A stretch of 64,000 nt of DNA, taken from NCBI GenBank assembly GCA_963971225.1, contig OZ020270.1, positions 75,532,432 to 75,596,431 on the forward strand, read 5' to 3'. The translations under genes were made by a program, and so were the position numbers. Under the pieces are notes generated by a model. The model did no database searches, was not told the origin of the DNA, and worked only from the letters and a program-made list of their open reading frames with translations. Numbering within the stretch: the stretch's first letter is position 1; each line of letters starts with the position of its first letter. Source of the DNA: Melieria omissa (Eukaryota; Arthropoda; Insecta; Diptera; Ulidiidae). Positions 1-10,241 of this stretch are shown here, in pieces.

Positions 1-1186
1 AAGTGAGACACTTTGTCCATCTCATCAATTTTGGCTCCCGAAGCCAACAGTTCGTTAAGGGGAGGTTCTCCTCTTTTCGGCCGAAAATAAAGCGAAATTC
101 TTTCATTTACTGTCGGATAATGAAACGACTCAGGAATAGACGGTTTTGATGATTTATTAAGCCATCTTTCTAAAATACAAGAAAAAAATTTTTTTTTACA
201 AAATCCAATATGGCGGCCCAAAAATGGCGCGTCTTTTCAACCTCTGCAAGCGAGACATTGTTCGGAAACGTCAAGGCTGTAGCCACTTGTAGTGAACTGA
301 AATCAAAAATTTTTTTTTTATAGTAAAGAATATTAAATTCCCTATGACTTATACCTATTTTTGAATAATTTTTATAAAAAATCATCTAATTTATGCATAA
401 TCATAGAAAAAGTTCAATTTTTACCATTTTTTTTCGACTTTTCTTTTGTTAAAAGACTATTATTACACATTTGTTTATGTTTGTTTTAGGTATAAGTCAT
501 ATAAAAAATCATACCCTTTAAGAAATGCTATAGATGAAGTAACTCGGATAAGTAGATCATGAGTTACGCTTGACGTTAGGATGAAAAAAATGGTTTTGAG
601 ATAAACGCGTAAACATCTTTGGCCGCGCAGTAAAATAGCACCAGAGCGTTCCTCCGCGCGCGAAAGTTCGACGCATCAGAGACGCTCGTATGCGATAAAT
701 ATGCTGCGGATCGAAAAATCCTTTTGCACACATATTCTCGACATTCATACCTTTCATTTCATCAAAAAAAAAAATTGATTTTTTGAAAAAAAAAGAGGAG
801 AACCTCCCCTTAATTAGGTCGTCAAATAAATTAAAGTGACCTAATAATGGGGATTCACTCTTTAATTTTAACGAAAGCAACCTTTTCCGCACAGCTAGTT
901 GCGACGCTAAACTCTTTCGCTCGTATATCTGGTCTAAGTTCTTAAAAATTTGCCTTGCAGTATTTTCACTACTTGCAAAGCCAAGAAATGAATCACTTAA
1001 ATACTCGATAATGATGCTTTTAGCATTCCTTACACTTTTTCTCCCTCCGTCCGTAATGTCTTCTGGCACTTCATTGTCTATCACTTTTAGAGCATCTGTT
1101 TCCGCCAAGAGTGCTCTAACTCTAAATTTCCAAATTGAATATTTTTCGCCATCAAAAGGCTTAATGTTTCTTTTCATTTTCTCCAT
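1..1186 (-). pseudogene. copia-type (Ty1/copia) gag, N-terminal part, interrupted
   Basis: The minus strand opens with a start at 1186 and reads a copia-like Gag N-terminus ([19 protein letters not shown]). The frame runs to about 814, is broken by a 751-bp MITE, and resumes at 54-1 with residues typical of this Gag (NELLASGAKIDEMDK). Without the MITE the two parts are in register. The primer site and LTR lie just upstream in the same direction, so this is the 5' end of a copia element; the rest of gag and pol lie left of the window. Gag would package element RNA in cytoplasmic particles. It is dead because of the insertion. The family call is firm; the exact copia lineage is not. Confidence 0.85.
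59..809. mobile_element. TTAA MITE K1 (GGGG-ended, Kolobok- or piggyBac-like)
   Basis: A 751-bp insertion in copia gag. The ends are inverted repeats of about 19 bp starting GGGGAGGTTCTCCTCTTTT, and TTAA stands on both sides (55-58 and 810-813). No transposase is encoded. TTAA target sites belong to piggyBac and Kolobok; the GG start fits Kolobok better than the CCY start of piggyBac (inference). Two further GG-starting TTAA elements of almost the same length (732 and 729 bp) occur at 4219 and 17501. Confidence 0.85.
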
Positions 1187-1260
1187 TATTTTATATTAAT
1201 TAATTCAAGTTTTCCAAGTTCACTAATTTACACCAAAAAATATTTACAAAGTGGACGGGA

Positions 1261-1275
1261 GCTGGGCCCATAACC
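1261..1275 (-). promoter_or_regulatory. copia primer binding site (internal initiator tRNA-Met type)
   Basis: The minus strand reads GGTTATGGGCCCAGC directly after the LTR. Copia elements prime reverse transcription from a cleaved initiator methionine tRNA, and this sequence is the known copia-type site. Its position between LTR and gag fits. Confidence 0.8.
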
Positions 1276-1656
1276 TGTTGGAGGTAGTCTTGAATAAAAA
1301 CACTTTAATTTTGTTTTCTGCACTTATTTATTTTACGACCTGTCACCAGCACTGATCAGCGAAGAATGAATCGAAGTAAAACTACCTGCGCAGAAGTAAA
1401 GTGCAACTACGCATTGCGCAATAGATACACAAATGCAAGACAACGGATACACATGCGACTAGCGCACAAACTATCCTTATCTTTATCAGACAATTGAGCG
1501 GCCTAACGGGACTTTGTCGTTGCTGCACTGCGCATCAAATAAACAAACGCAACCGGACACGATCAATGCATTTTTGCTACGCACGAGCAGAATTCCTGCG
1601 CAATAACATATTACGCAGTTTATTAATAAAGGAATTCTTCTCGTGTATTCAACAAA
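1276..1656 (-). repeat. copia 5' LTR
   Basis: A 381-bp LTR bounded by TGTTG...CAACA, next to the primer site. In the element's direction it starts TGTTGAATACACG. The flanking AAAAT (1657-1661) would be one half of a 5-bp target duplication; the other half lies outside the window. The partner LTR is also outside, so LTR identity cannot be judged. Confidence 0.8.
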
Positions 1657-1754
1657 AATCCTTACAGATTATGCTTTATGATAAGTTGGAAGAATTTTTT
1701 TTTATTTTACACTAGAAAATCCAAAATTTTGAGTTGTGACTGTTTTGATGATAT

Positions 1755-2170
1755 TTTAATTCAATAATTACTGAATTATTTCAAGTTATGCCACTTTTTC
1801 TGAATTTAATAATTATAAATAACAGTTAAAAAGTTGAAAGAAAAATTTTGAAAATTCATAATTAATTTTAATAATTAAAAATATATAAAAAACTTGTCAG
1901 AATTTTGCTTAAATTTATCTTTAACAAAAATTTATTTTGTCAAAGGTGACACAATTTAAGTTAGGACTCTTTTGCATTGAGCTGCAGCGATCAAATAGCA
2001 TCAAACTTCTGACATGAAGAGAGACCTAACTGTATTTTTGCAACAGTTAACAACAACAAAATATGCTGAACTTTTGCTGATTTGTAGATTTATGCATTGT
2101 GCACAGTATTAACACATAAACCCGAAAATGAAACATTTTGAGTTGTGTCACTTTTGTAGTGCGTGAGCGA
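1755..2170. mobile_element. TA MITE M1, left-truncated copy
   Basis: About 415 bp that closely match the MITE at 62710-63211. The right end GTGCGTGAGCGA is followed by TA (2171-2172). The left inverted repeat is missing, and the 1657-1754 stretch beside the copia LTR does not match the full copy. It is inserted in a gag fragment that continues to the right. Confidence 0.75.
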
Positions 2171-2172
2171 TA

Positions 2173-2402
2173 TGTCAGCTCTGCGGTCATTCTTGGTATC
2201 GCTGCTCTTCTTACTACCAGTCTTCGGGCAATTCGATGGAAAGTGACCCACGTTCTGACAATTAAAGCAGTAATATATGGTTTTGCTTGATTCTTCACGG
2301 TCTCGAGCATTGTGGAACGTCCTACATCCTTCTTCGTGTGATCTTCCTTGTAGTGGCATTGCATAGACTTATGTCATTGCTTTCCGCAGTTGAAGTACGT
2401 TA
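2173..2402 (-). pseudogene. retrotransposon gag fragment with two CCHC knuckles
   Basis: The minus strand shows two zinc-knuckle motifs. The first is damaged (Tyr for the first Cys and an in-frame stop); the second is clean, CFNCQNVGHFPSNC (CX2CX4HX4C). A frameshift lies between them. The layout resembles the gag end of Ty3/gypsy elements and recalls the two-knuckle region at 60580-60720. The fragment stops where TA MITE M1 is inserted. Too little remains to name the family. Confidence 0.65.
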
Positions 2403-3127
2403 CAGGCTAGGACTGTTTTGCGTTTGGCTCAACAATTTGGTGGGTACATTTACGTTTGAGAATTAAATTGCTCGTAGTTCTTGTTGAAGACGTCTTCTAG
2501 AGGTAATCTCAGTGGTGAACGACAAACGCTGAACCCGGGGCTCAAACTGTGAAATATGCGCCAGTAATCAAAAATTTTATGAATGCGTTCGATAAAATGA
2601 ATCCACCGGTGGCCCGCGCTAGACTGTCTCATCGGGCGACGCGTATCGCCGGTGGCCCGCACTAGATTGTCAAATCGGGCGACGCGTACCGCCGGTGGTA
2701 CGCATTCGATTGTGCTATTAGACGCTGAAAATAAAATAATGAAAATTTACCGTATTTTCATTAAAAACATTTAATGAAAGCCAGATGAAGCGCGGCGTTA
2801 ACTTCAGCGCCACCTCACAGCAAAAACAATGAAAATCGGCCCCGGCGTGAACGTGTTAAACAGGAACGCTGGCTCAATCCCACTTCTTGTCGGGAAGAGG
2901 GGACGGGAGATCTCCATTAAGAATTGATAGCGTTGGCGGTTTTGGCTGCGCACGTCATTTCCACTTGAGACCTAGTCAGTTTCTGAATTTTTGATTTTAT
3001 TTTTCTACTTTCATGAAATAATTAAATATTAAATTTTCAAAGTCTCCTTTATTTTCGACGTCGTCAGTTGATTCCACATAACTAGCAAGTTCTAAGATCG
3101 TAGAATTGCTCATTGACGCTTAATCAA
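2403..3127. other. no gene seen; holds a short tandem repeat
   Basis: Apart from the 43-bp tandem repeat at 2603-2730 I see no coding pattern, terminal repeat or RNA gene here. It probably is more of the old element that carries the gag fragment. Confidence 0.5.
2603..2730. repeat. 43-bp tandem repeat, about 2.5-3 units
   Basis: The core CCGGTGG recurs at 2606, 2649 and 2692, exactly 43 bp apart. Units 1 and 2 share most bases including TCGGGCGACGCGTA; unit 3 is more diverged. It is GC-rich in an AT-rich setting. Confidence 0.85.
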
Positions 3128-3129
3128 TA

Positions 3130-3667
3130 GGGCAGTTCAGGATAACGTGCAAATATTTGGGCAAATGCATGTCATTTCAAAAATTTGCCATCAACACTGA
3201 GCACACTTTTTAAAATTTCATGGCAAATTTCGTTGCAGATCAAATTCACAGCTGTTTTTGAAGAATAAATCAAGAAGAAGAATAGAATATTTGCGCAGCG
3301 TGAATAAAGAGCATGCATAAGTTGCTGCCGCTGTGGAATCCGAAAACAATTCACACCTCTAACTCCAACGCTTCTTGCAAATAACTCAAAATTGTACGAA
3401 TCTCCTCCTCCGTCCACTTTTTATTCGAAGAAAATAAAAAGAGATTTTCTTTTTCGTCTGCTTCATCTCGACAATTGTAACAGCTGATTGATTGTCAAAT
3501 CTGTTTTGCCCATGCTGAAAAATATGCAATAGAGTTTCAGTGTGGGAAATTTGCCGCTGCTCGGCATGGGCAAATGTGTACATTTTGTTGTTGCGTTGAA
3601 AATATTTGCCATCACATTTTGCAAATGCCATGATGCCAAACCGTTTGCACATTATCGTGAACTGCCC
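3130..3667. mobile_element. TA MITE (GGGCAGTTCA ends)
   Basis: 538 bp with imperfect inverted ends of about 24 bp (GGGCAGTTCAGGATAACGTG against GGGCAGTTCACGATAATGTG), flanked by TA at 3128-3129 and 3668-3669. No transposase is encoded. Tc1/mariner-type target site. Confidence 0.8.
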
Positions 3668-3886
3668 TAATGATTCTAATCGCACTACGACATATGGGCC
3701 AGTGATGTTAACTGTAGGGAAAATTCCCTACATGTAGGGAATTTTAGCGAAAATTGTGTGCGTAGGGAAAAATAGGACAGATTTTTTAAAATTCACTAAA
3801 TGTAGGGAATTTTCAAACAACCCTGGTTATGGAAAATTTTGAAGTCAAATTAGTCAAACTAAAAATTTTAACGATCAAATGTTGTT

Positions 3887-4100
3887 TCCCAATTTTTCAA
3901 AGTTGGCCAAATATGTTTCGGCACTACCACATTCTAATGCAGACTCTGAAAGAATTTTTTCGAACAAAAAAGGAACACATCAAGCCATGACAATTTGACT
4001 TCAATTTGTATAATTCGCTCTTACTTAGAAGACGAAGATATCACCTGTGTAAATTTTCAATGTAAAGAACAGCACTTTAAGAAAATTTCATACACTGAGT
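3887..4100 (+). pseudogene. hAT transposase C-terminal dimerisation domain remnant
   Basis: The plus strand reads FPNFSKLAKYVSALPHSNAD followed by SERIFS, the conserved hAT dimerisation motif (LPHSNADSERIFS). After a frameshift, SIIRSYLEDEDITC-like residues continue the usual tail of the family. The rest of the transposase, including the catalytic residues, is gone. Confidence 0.8.
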
Positions 4101-4218
4101 AGTATGACCATAAATAATTAGTCTTAGTGTAATTTTTGTACTGATTTTTTTAATGTGATGAAATGGTATCTCAGTGCAAAGCACAATTTTTTTATGTTAT
4201 TATGTTTCCATGTTTTAA

Positions 4219-4950
4219 GGGGACCCGGTGGTCTAGAAATTTCAAAAAATCGATTTTTTGTTTTTTCGATATTTCGAAAGTATATAATCTTAAGAATGTA
4301 AGAGTGAACTTTTCATGCGGGAATTCCCAATATTATAGCTTCTACAGCCCATTAACCAGGTATAGAGCGGTCCGCGCTCTATACATCTGTACCTCAAACT
4401 AACTCATTTATCTCGAAACGACTTTTTTCGGTACGCCGCGGATGAAAACAAAAAACTATTTAACCGAATCACTTGAAATTTGGATATGTTGTTCACAACA
4501 TGTATGACTATCGTCGGAACTAGAATCATAATTTTATTTAAATAATTTCTTATTGTTTACACTAAAAAACTAGTGAAAAAAGACCCGATTTTACGAACTT
4601 TTTTTCAAAAGCGCGCCATTTTGTCAATTTTTAATTTTTTTGATTTGTTCTAGTTCCGACCATAACTGCACTCTTTCTGATTAAGAGTTTTCTTGAATTT
4701 TGTGTTTCAGATGAGTAGAAGTCTCGAAATCACGTACGCCGTCCGGGTCCGATTTTTCGAGAGGGTCATCTTTAGCAGCATTTTTATAATAAAAAATATT
4801 GTTTTTAAAATGCAAACAAAAATGTTTTGTATGCTCAATAAACGTAGTAATAAGCCCAAAAAGTTGAAACATCGTTTTTTTAAATTTTAATGGCAAAAAA
4901 AAAACCGTGAAAACAGGTGAAATTTTCGTGCTCTAGACCACCGGGTCCCC
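4219..4950. mobile_element. TTAA MITE K2 (GGGGACCCGGTGGTCTAG ends)
   Basis: 732 bp with inverted ends GGGGACCCGGTGGTCTAGA, flanked by TTAA (4215-4218, 4951-4954). No transposase. The right TTAA is also the left TTAA of the next element. Kolobok-like by its GG start and target site (inference). Confidence 0.85.
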
Positions 4951-4954
4951 TTAA

Positions 4955-5477
4955 CCCTTTCGGTTATTCTATGCCATATGGCATAGTCTCTTTTCAGTGC
5001 CTGTTTTAGGTCAAAAACTTGTGGATAGTATATTTTTCTATTTTTGTATTTTTCTCTGGAGGTTTTTATAACAAATAATGAAAAAAATATTTTGATTAGT
5101 GTACCAAGTAAATTGTAAGGGTTCAGAAAGTGCGCAGTCCTATCGAGCTGCGTATTTAGCAAAAAGTGGTCATTTCGTACTTTTATTTATTCTATTACAA
5201 ACCTCAATTTTTTTATAGGTTTATGTAAGTAATCTAACATAGTAGGTATTTATTGCTTGAGTAAGTGTAAAAAAAATTAGATCCCAAATATAGTTCACTA
5301 AGGCTGTACGATTTTTTTTATTTCTTACTATGCCACATTTCATGATGCCCAAAAACCACTTTTTCGAACAATATTTTAAAAAATTACTTTTGATTATTCA
5401 TTATGTAGACTGAAACAGTAATAAAATGGAAAAGAATGATTTTTAAAGTTAAAAACAAAAAAGAAGTACCGAAAGGG
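4955..5477. mobile_element. TTAA MITE PB1, copy A (CCCTTTCGGT ends)
   Basis: 523 bp, ends CCCTTTCGGT / ACCGAAAGGG, flanked by TTAA (4951-4954, 5478-5481). A CCCTTT start after TTAA fits piggyBac. The left part contains the perfect 18-bp palindrome CTATGCCATATGGCATAG (4973-4990). A second copy is at 7552-8057. Confidence 0.85.
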
Positions 5478-5727
5478 TTAAATCGTATCTCAGTACAAAG
5501 CACAACTTTGTTTTGTTGTTTTCATGTTGCAAATGAATTAAAAGAAGAATTAATAAATGTTATGGTTTTTACTTTTGCGACTTTTATTCAAAAAAAATTA
5601 AAAAAAAACCTTAAATATTACAAAATACTTGGAAAATAAGTGTAGGGAATTTCGTAGGGAAAATGGCTGGACAGCGTAGGGAAAAGTAGGGATTTTTAAA
5701 AAAAAAGTTAACATCACTGATATGGGC

Positions 5728-5928
5728 ATCTCCCAGTGGCACGGACGCGGCATTCGCACGCTTACAATTACATCAAAAACAAGAAAGAAATAAAAAGTCT
5801 ATATGTTTTTTTAGTGTTCTAACGCGCTGAAATAGTGCTAAATTTTAGAAATATATTGTAGCGATTTAGCACAAATTAGTACAAAATTATAAGCAATTTG
5901 CAATGAAACGGACGCGACAAAAAATATA
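5728..5928. other. repeat-family flank with ACGGACGCG motifs
   Basis: This flank of the hAT element carries ACGGACGCGG (5741) and ACGGACGCGAC (5908). The same motif returns at 7497 and 7511 beyond the nested elements, so 5728-5928 and 7361-7547 are probably one older repeat. No coding region is seen. Confidence 0.5.
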
Positions 5929-7358
5929 GGGGAATTCTTGTAAGGTGCCACCCCATAGCTTTTTTGCGCATAGCTCGTTAGAAAATGAACATCTCGCCAA
6001 TGTTAATATACCGTTGGAAAGAGGATTTAAAAAGCTATGATCCAAGGTAACACTTCATATTCATTTTTCGTAAATACGAATTTTACAGCCAATTTCCCAA
6101 AGTGTTCAAAATCGACACTCTAAAATTTTTTAATGTAAGGTGCCACCCCCTAAAAAAACTGATAAAAACATAAAAATCTCAAGTAAAAATGCATGATTTA
6201 GAAAATTTACGAAAGATTATTGAATTTAATTTGAATTGAATAGAAAATGACCGAAAGCAAAATGCAAATTGAATGGTAACGAATAAAACGAATAATTGTA
6301 TGGAAATTAATAAACAAAACGGAACTAATTTATTCCTCATGATGGTATTAGCGAAAAATTGACTAAGAACACTTTAAATTCATCGCAACAACGATTCCGA
6401 GCAATAAAAAGTCATTTTATTGATATAAGACCACAAAACAATGAAAAAAGGGGGGTGGCACTTTACAAAGAAAAAAAGGTGGCACTTTACATTTTTATGC
6501 CATTTTGGAAATCATTGTATAAATTTGTTCCTTTTACGATATGCTCGAATATCATTTCGGATTATGAAAACCCTTTAAATATCAAGTCCAACACTGATAT
6601 TTACCTTAGTTTTTTATAAGGTTTTGGTGACTTTTTCACCACAAGAAAAAACTTCAGCTTTAATTTTTATGTTTTTTCTTAACCAAATTTGACACTTTTA
6701 TTTACCCAGACCTTGTTATTGCGTCTGTTCCCTCAAAAACCACATACAAATTTATGTTGACATATATACCTTAAATGACAATAGGAATTTTTTTCTTGGA
6801 TTGCTGGAACGTCGAAATCTAGCAGAGGTGGCACCTTACAAAGAGTGGCACCTTGCAAAGAGCCTATTTACACGAAGGCTTTTTCCCGCTGCGTTTTTTG
6901 CAACTCTCTTTTGAAGTTGCTGCGTAAATCTTCATGCATTTACATGAAGACTTTTTACTTGCAACTTTGCTTGGCTTTTTGGACGTTTAAGCGGCCAATC
7001 TTCTTTCATTCACATTTTCGCGTAGTTTTTGATATTCTCATTATTAAAAGAAAAATGGATTTAAAGAAGAAATTATTGAAAATATTTTAGAAGTCACTGA
7101 AATGGCTATTAACTGCTCAAATTTAAATAATAGGGAAGATGTAAATATAATTGTTAGCAAAGCGTCCGGCCGGTTTGAAATTTGAAGCAAAATGCGAAAA
7201 AGAGCAAAGCAAATGCCAAAAAAACCACTGGAATTCGCTGACCGTGCGTGTTTGCCTACCCCGCTGACCTCTCACCACTTCTCGCCAACAAACTCGTCAC
7301 GCATGACTTTTAACGCAGGGGGAAAAGCCCTCGTGTAAATAGGCTCAACGAATTCCCC
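5929..7358. mobile_element. TA element with GGGGAATTC / GGTGCCACC ends, nonautonomous
   Basis: The outer ends are GGGGAATTCTTG and CGAATTCCCC, flanked by TA (5927-5928, 7359-7360). Copies of AAGGTGCCACC or its complement lie at 5942, 6136, 6456, 6480 and 6830-6855, so the ends have several layers of inverted repeats. No transposase is recognisable. A second MITE sits in its right end (6860-7346). Confidence 0.7.
6860..7346. mobile_element. MITE with GAGCCTATTTACACG ends
   Basis: 487 bp with inverted ends of about 32 bp with few mismatches (GAGCCTATTTACACGAAGGC against GAGCCTATTTACACGAGGGC). It interrupts the right terminal repeat of the surrounding TA element. The target duplication is unclear (possibly AA). 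No coding capacity seen. Confidence 0.75.
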
Positions 7359-7360
7359 TA

Positions 7361-7547
7361 AGTTTTTTTTCAAGCTCTTATATGTAGAAATATGCAAAAT
7401 TTAGCAATTTTTGGGAACTTTCTTTTTATATTATACATGCAAATGAAGGTCAAAGGATAACTTTTATTCGTAGACTTATGAAATATGAGAATTTTCACGG
7501 ACGCGACATCACGGACGCGACAAATGTTTCCAAGGGTGCTCCCCTTC
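7361..7547. other. continuation of ACGGACGCG repeat
   Basis: AT-rich DNA ending in two close copies of ACGGACGCGAC (7497, 7511). Nothing coding is seen. It matches the flank left of the 5929 element in motif content. Confidence 0.45.
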
Positions 7548-7551
7548 TTAA

Positions 7552-8057
7552 CCCATTCGGTTATTCTATGCCATGTGGCATAGCCTCTTTTCAGTGCCTG
7601 TTTTTGGTCAAAAACTTGTGGATACTATATTTTTGTATTTTTTTCTGAAGATTTGTATACCAAATAATGAAAAAAATTGTTTGATTAGTGTACCAAGTAA
7701 ATTGTAGGGGTTCAAAAAGTGCGCAGTCCTATCGAGCTGCGTATTTTAAAAAAAGAGGTCACTTCGTCCTTTTATTTATTCTATTACAAAAATCAATTTA
7801 TTTCATAGGTTTATGTAAGTAATCTAGTAGGTATTTATTGCTTTAGTAAGTGTAAAAAAAAGTTAGATCCCAAATAAAGTTCACTAAGGCTGTACGATTT
7901 TTTTATTTCTTACTAAGCTATATGATGCCCAAAAACCACTTTTTCGAACAATATTTAAAAAAACGACTTTTGATTATTCATTATGTAGGCTTAAACAGTA
8001 ATAAAATGGAAAAGAATGATTTTTAAAGTTACAAACAAAAAAGAAGTACCGAAAGGG
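7552..8057. mobile_element. TTAA MITE PB1, copy B
   Basis: 506 bp and closely similar to 4955-5477, including the near-palindrome CTATGCCATGTGGCATAG. Ends are CCCATTCGGT / ACCGAAAGGG, flanked by TTAA (7548-7551, 8058-8061). Confidence 0.85.
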
Positions 8058-8061
8058 TTAA

Positions 8062-8386
8062 ATACAGTAATGGTTTTCATTATAACACTTCAACTTTTAA
8101 TAAAAATAACACATAACAAGTTAAATTCAAATTACAGCAATCAAAATAAGGAAAAAATAAAGTTAAAAGTTCTTAGTGTGGTTTATTATAATTTTCTTGA
8201 GGAACTCTATTCGATCCAATATCTATTCCATGGAATTAGATATTGTTTAATATCGTGCACACAGCTCTTACAATCATTAGCAATGCCCCTGTCATTCATC
8301 ACATCGCAGCAAACTGATTTTAAAAACAATTTAATAAATTAATTAAATTAATTAATTAGCTGAACATATTTGTACAGTATTTTTCA
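8062..8386. other. AT-rich stretch, nothing recognised
   Basis: A 108-codon frame crosses the right end of the MITE into this stretch, but it has no recognisable domain. Part resembles the sequence right of MITE copy A (5520-5600). Confidence 0.4.
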
Positions 8387-8513
8387 TTAACCCTTTCCGG
8401 AAATTTGTACGATGTATCGTACAATTTTTTTAAAGATATTTTATTTGATAGCGAACGTATTTTTTATGAAACGGCTTTTGAATTCTTAGTAATTAGGTTG
8501 TGTTGTACCATTC

Positions 8514-9045
8514 TGTTGCCAACTCCGCCAGCAAACCAAACGAACTCAAAAATGTAAGAGTAAAATGCAACCCTATGTGGGAAATTTGTTCATTTTAAAT
8601 TGAAGAAAGCGAGCGGTGGCGCGACACCGATTTTGTGAGTTTATTTTTTATGTACGCAGCCGGCGTGGCTCAGTTGGTTAGTGCGCGGTCCAAGCGAGTC
8701 GCATGCAAACCTCTGAGAGTAAAAATTGCCTATGAAAAAGCTCCCAACCTGCCGTTCGGAACCGGCATAAAAACTGTAGGTCCCTTCCACCCGCGTACAA
8801 AATTCACACGCACAACTCGGGTGGTTGCGGGAAGCTAGGCCTTAGTCTCGCGTAAGCGGGCTGTCGTGCCAATCAATTATTATTAATTATTATTATTAAT
8901 TAATTAATTATTATTATTTTTTATTTATTGTTTGTATGAAATTAATATTCTGTTTATTTGAAATAAAGTTTGAACCAACGTCCGGAACTCCCGTGTTTTC
9001 ATTGAACGGGTTCCGGCGGCTACCAGGAAGCGACATCGCTACACT
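8514..9045 (+). repeat. BEL/Pao 5' LTR with SINE insertion
   Basis: It matches the 3' LTR at 15683-15954 once the SINE (8652-8913) and its target duplication are removed. It lacks about 10 bp present in the 3' copy (near ACGCGTTGC). The last bases (CTACACTGC) deviate from the 3' LTR end CTACACAACA, so the exact 3' boundary is approximate. Confidence 0.85.
8652..8913 (+). mobile_element. tRNA-derived SINE, copy 1
   Basis: The head carries an RNA polymerase III A box TGGCTCAGTTGG (8666-8677). The body has CTCTGAGAGTAAAAATTGCC and CCGTTCGGAACCGGCATAAA, and the tail is rich in ATT repeats. An 11-bp target duplication TTATTTTTTAT flanks it (8641-8651, 8914-8924). Compared with the copy at 30154, an internal part including the B box is deleted. 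Mobilised by a LINE, to judge from the duplication length and tail. Confidence 0.85.
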
Positions 9046-9079
9046 GCATTCTTCAAAAAAATCGGTGTCGCGCCACCGC

Positions 9080-10176
9080 TAGGGATGGGTACATTCGAGA
9101 TTCGAACGTTCGAAATTCGATTTTTAATCGAATTTTAGCTGCAAAATGGCGAATTTTTAAAATCGAACTTTATGGTGCTAAAATTCGGTACAATCGAATC
9201 TTGCGTTAAAAAATCGAATTTTTCCTCGCAACGCTGCATTACCCATCCCTACTTGACGGAATTACTAAATCTGGTTTAAAAAAAATGGTGCCAAGTGTTG
9301 TGGCAATATTTCGACAGAAAAGAAAAAGCAACCGCTGTGTGTTTAAAGTGCCACACAAATTTTAAATATCACAGCAGCACAACTACTTTGATAAAGCACT
9401 TGCAAAATGTGCATAAAATGAATATGGAGATGAGCATATACTGTATACTACTCCGCAACTTAGTGTTTTATAACACAATTTGATAATTTTCTGCTTAATT
9501 TAATAAAATGTTATGTAATGGAATTACAAACATTTTCATAAGAAGAAGTAAAGTTGAAGTTAATGCTTAAGGTTAATGCTAATTAATAATGCTAGAAAGG
9601 TCATTTGTTCTATTCGGATTATAAACACAAGCAACAAAACATGTATGTACCGAGACACCTACCCCAACAAAAGTACATTCACTTAAGAACTATCAGACTT
9701 ATAGATCATTTTCGGCTTTAGAGTACTATTGTAGTATATATCGTTTCTTAACAACACATAAATACACAACGCATACGAATATAGAGTATTTATGTGTAGA
9801 CACTAACCATTGCTTGGTTTTAATTTTTTTACGTTTTTTTTCTTTTAGAGACTTCACCCCGTTCTAATTTCATAATTAAGAAGCTCTTTTGAAAAAGGCA
9901 TCATAATATAAGTTAAAGTTAATAATTAAAATGTATCTCTCTGTGTTCTAACTTTTTTAACATATCATATTCCATTTCCAATTTAACTATAAAAAAATTT
10001 TTTTTTTACTTTTCAATTTGAGTCATCTTAGTTTTTAATATCCATTTTTAAAATTTTTTGAAAAATTCGAATAAAATCGATTTTTCCCCACCGAATTTCG
10101 AATCGAATAATCGAATGCTTGGAAAAAATTCGGGATTCGAGAAAAATCGAATCTTGACCCCAATTACCCATCCCTA
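9080..10176 (+). mobile_element. hAT transposon with TAGGGATGGGTA ends
   Basis: 1097 bp in the BEL leader. Inverted ends TAGGGATGGGTA / TACCCATCCCTA and a perfect 8-bp target duplication GCCACCGC (9072-9079, 10177-10184). Only the N-terminal zinc-finger part of the transposase remains; a large internal deletion has removed the catalytic core. Confidence 0.9.
9295..9483 (+). pseudogene. hAT transposase BED zinc finger fragment
   Basis: A 62-codon frame shows W-x-YF, C-x2-C and H-x4-H (WQYFDRKEKATAVCLKC ... LIKHLQNVHK), the BED-type finger that binds DNA in hAT transposases. The downstream catalytic region is absent in the element. It may begin upstream of the first ATG. Confidence 0.8.
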
Positions 10177-10241
10177 GCCACCGCTCGCTTTCTTCCATTT
10201 TGTGTGTGCAACGGTAAACGGGTGCTCCCGCGGAAGCTGCA

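Larger units (their letters stand above)
3700..5719 (+). mobile_element. hAT transposon with CAGTGATGTTAACT ends
   Basis: Inverted ends CAGTGATGTTAACT / AGTTAACATCACTG with a perfect 8-bp target duplication ATATGGGC (3692-3699, 5720-5727), the hAT signature. Copies of the motif GTAGGGAAA lie inside both ends. It carries a remnant of its transposase and two nested TTAA MITEs (4219-4950, 4955-5477). Confidence 0.9.

Noticed and set aside
8655..8740. Possible tRNA gene (A box present)
   Set aside because: No proper anticodon arm, the B box is missing and the sequence has a 3' body, AT-rich tail and target duplication of a SINE.
8635..8838. 67-codon open frame on the plus strand
   Set aside because: It lies fully in the SINE and LTR and has no independent coding signal.
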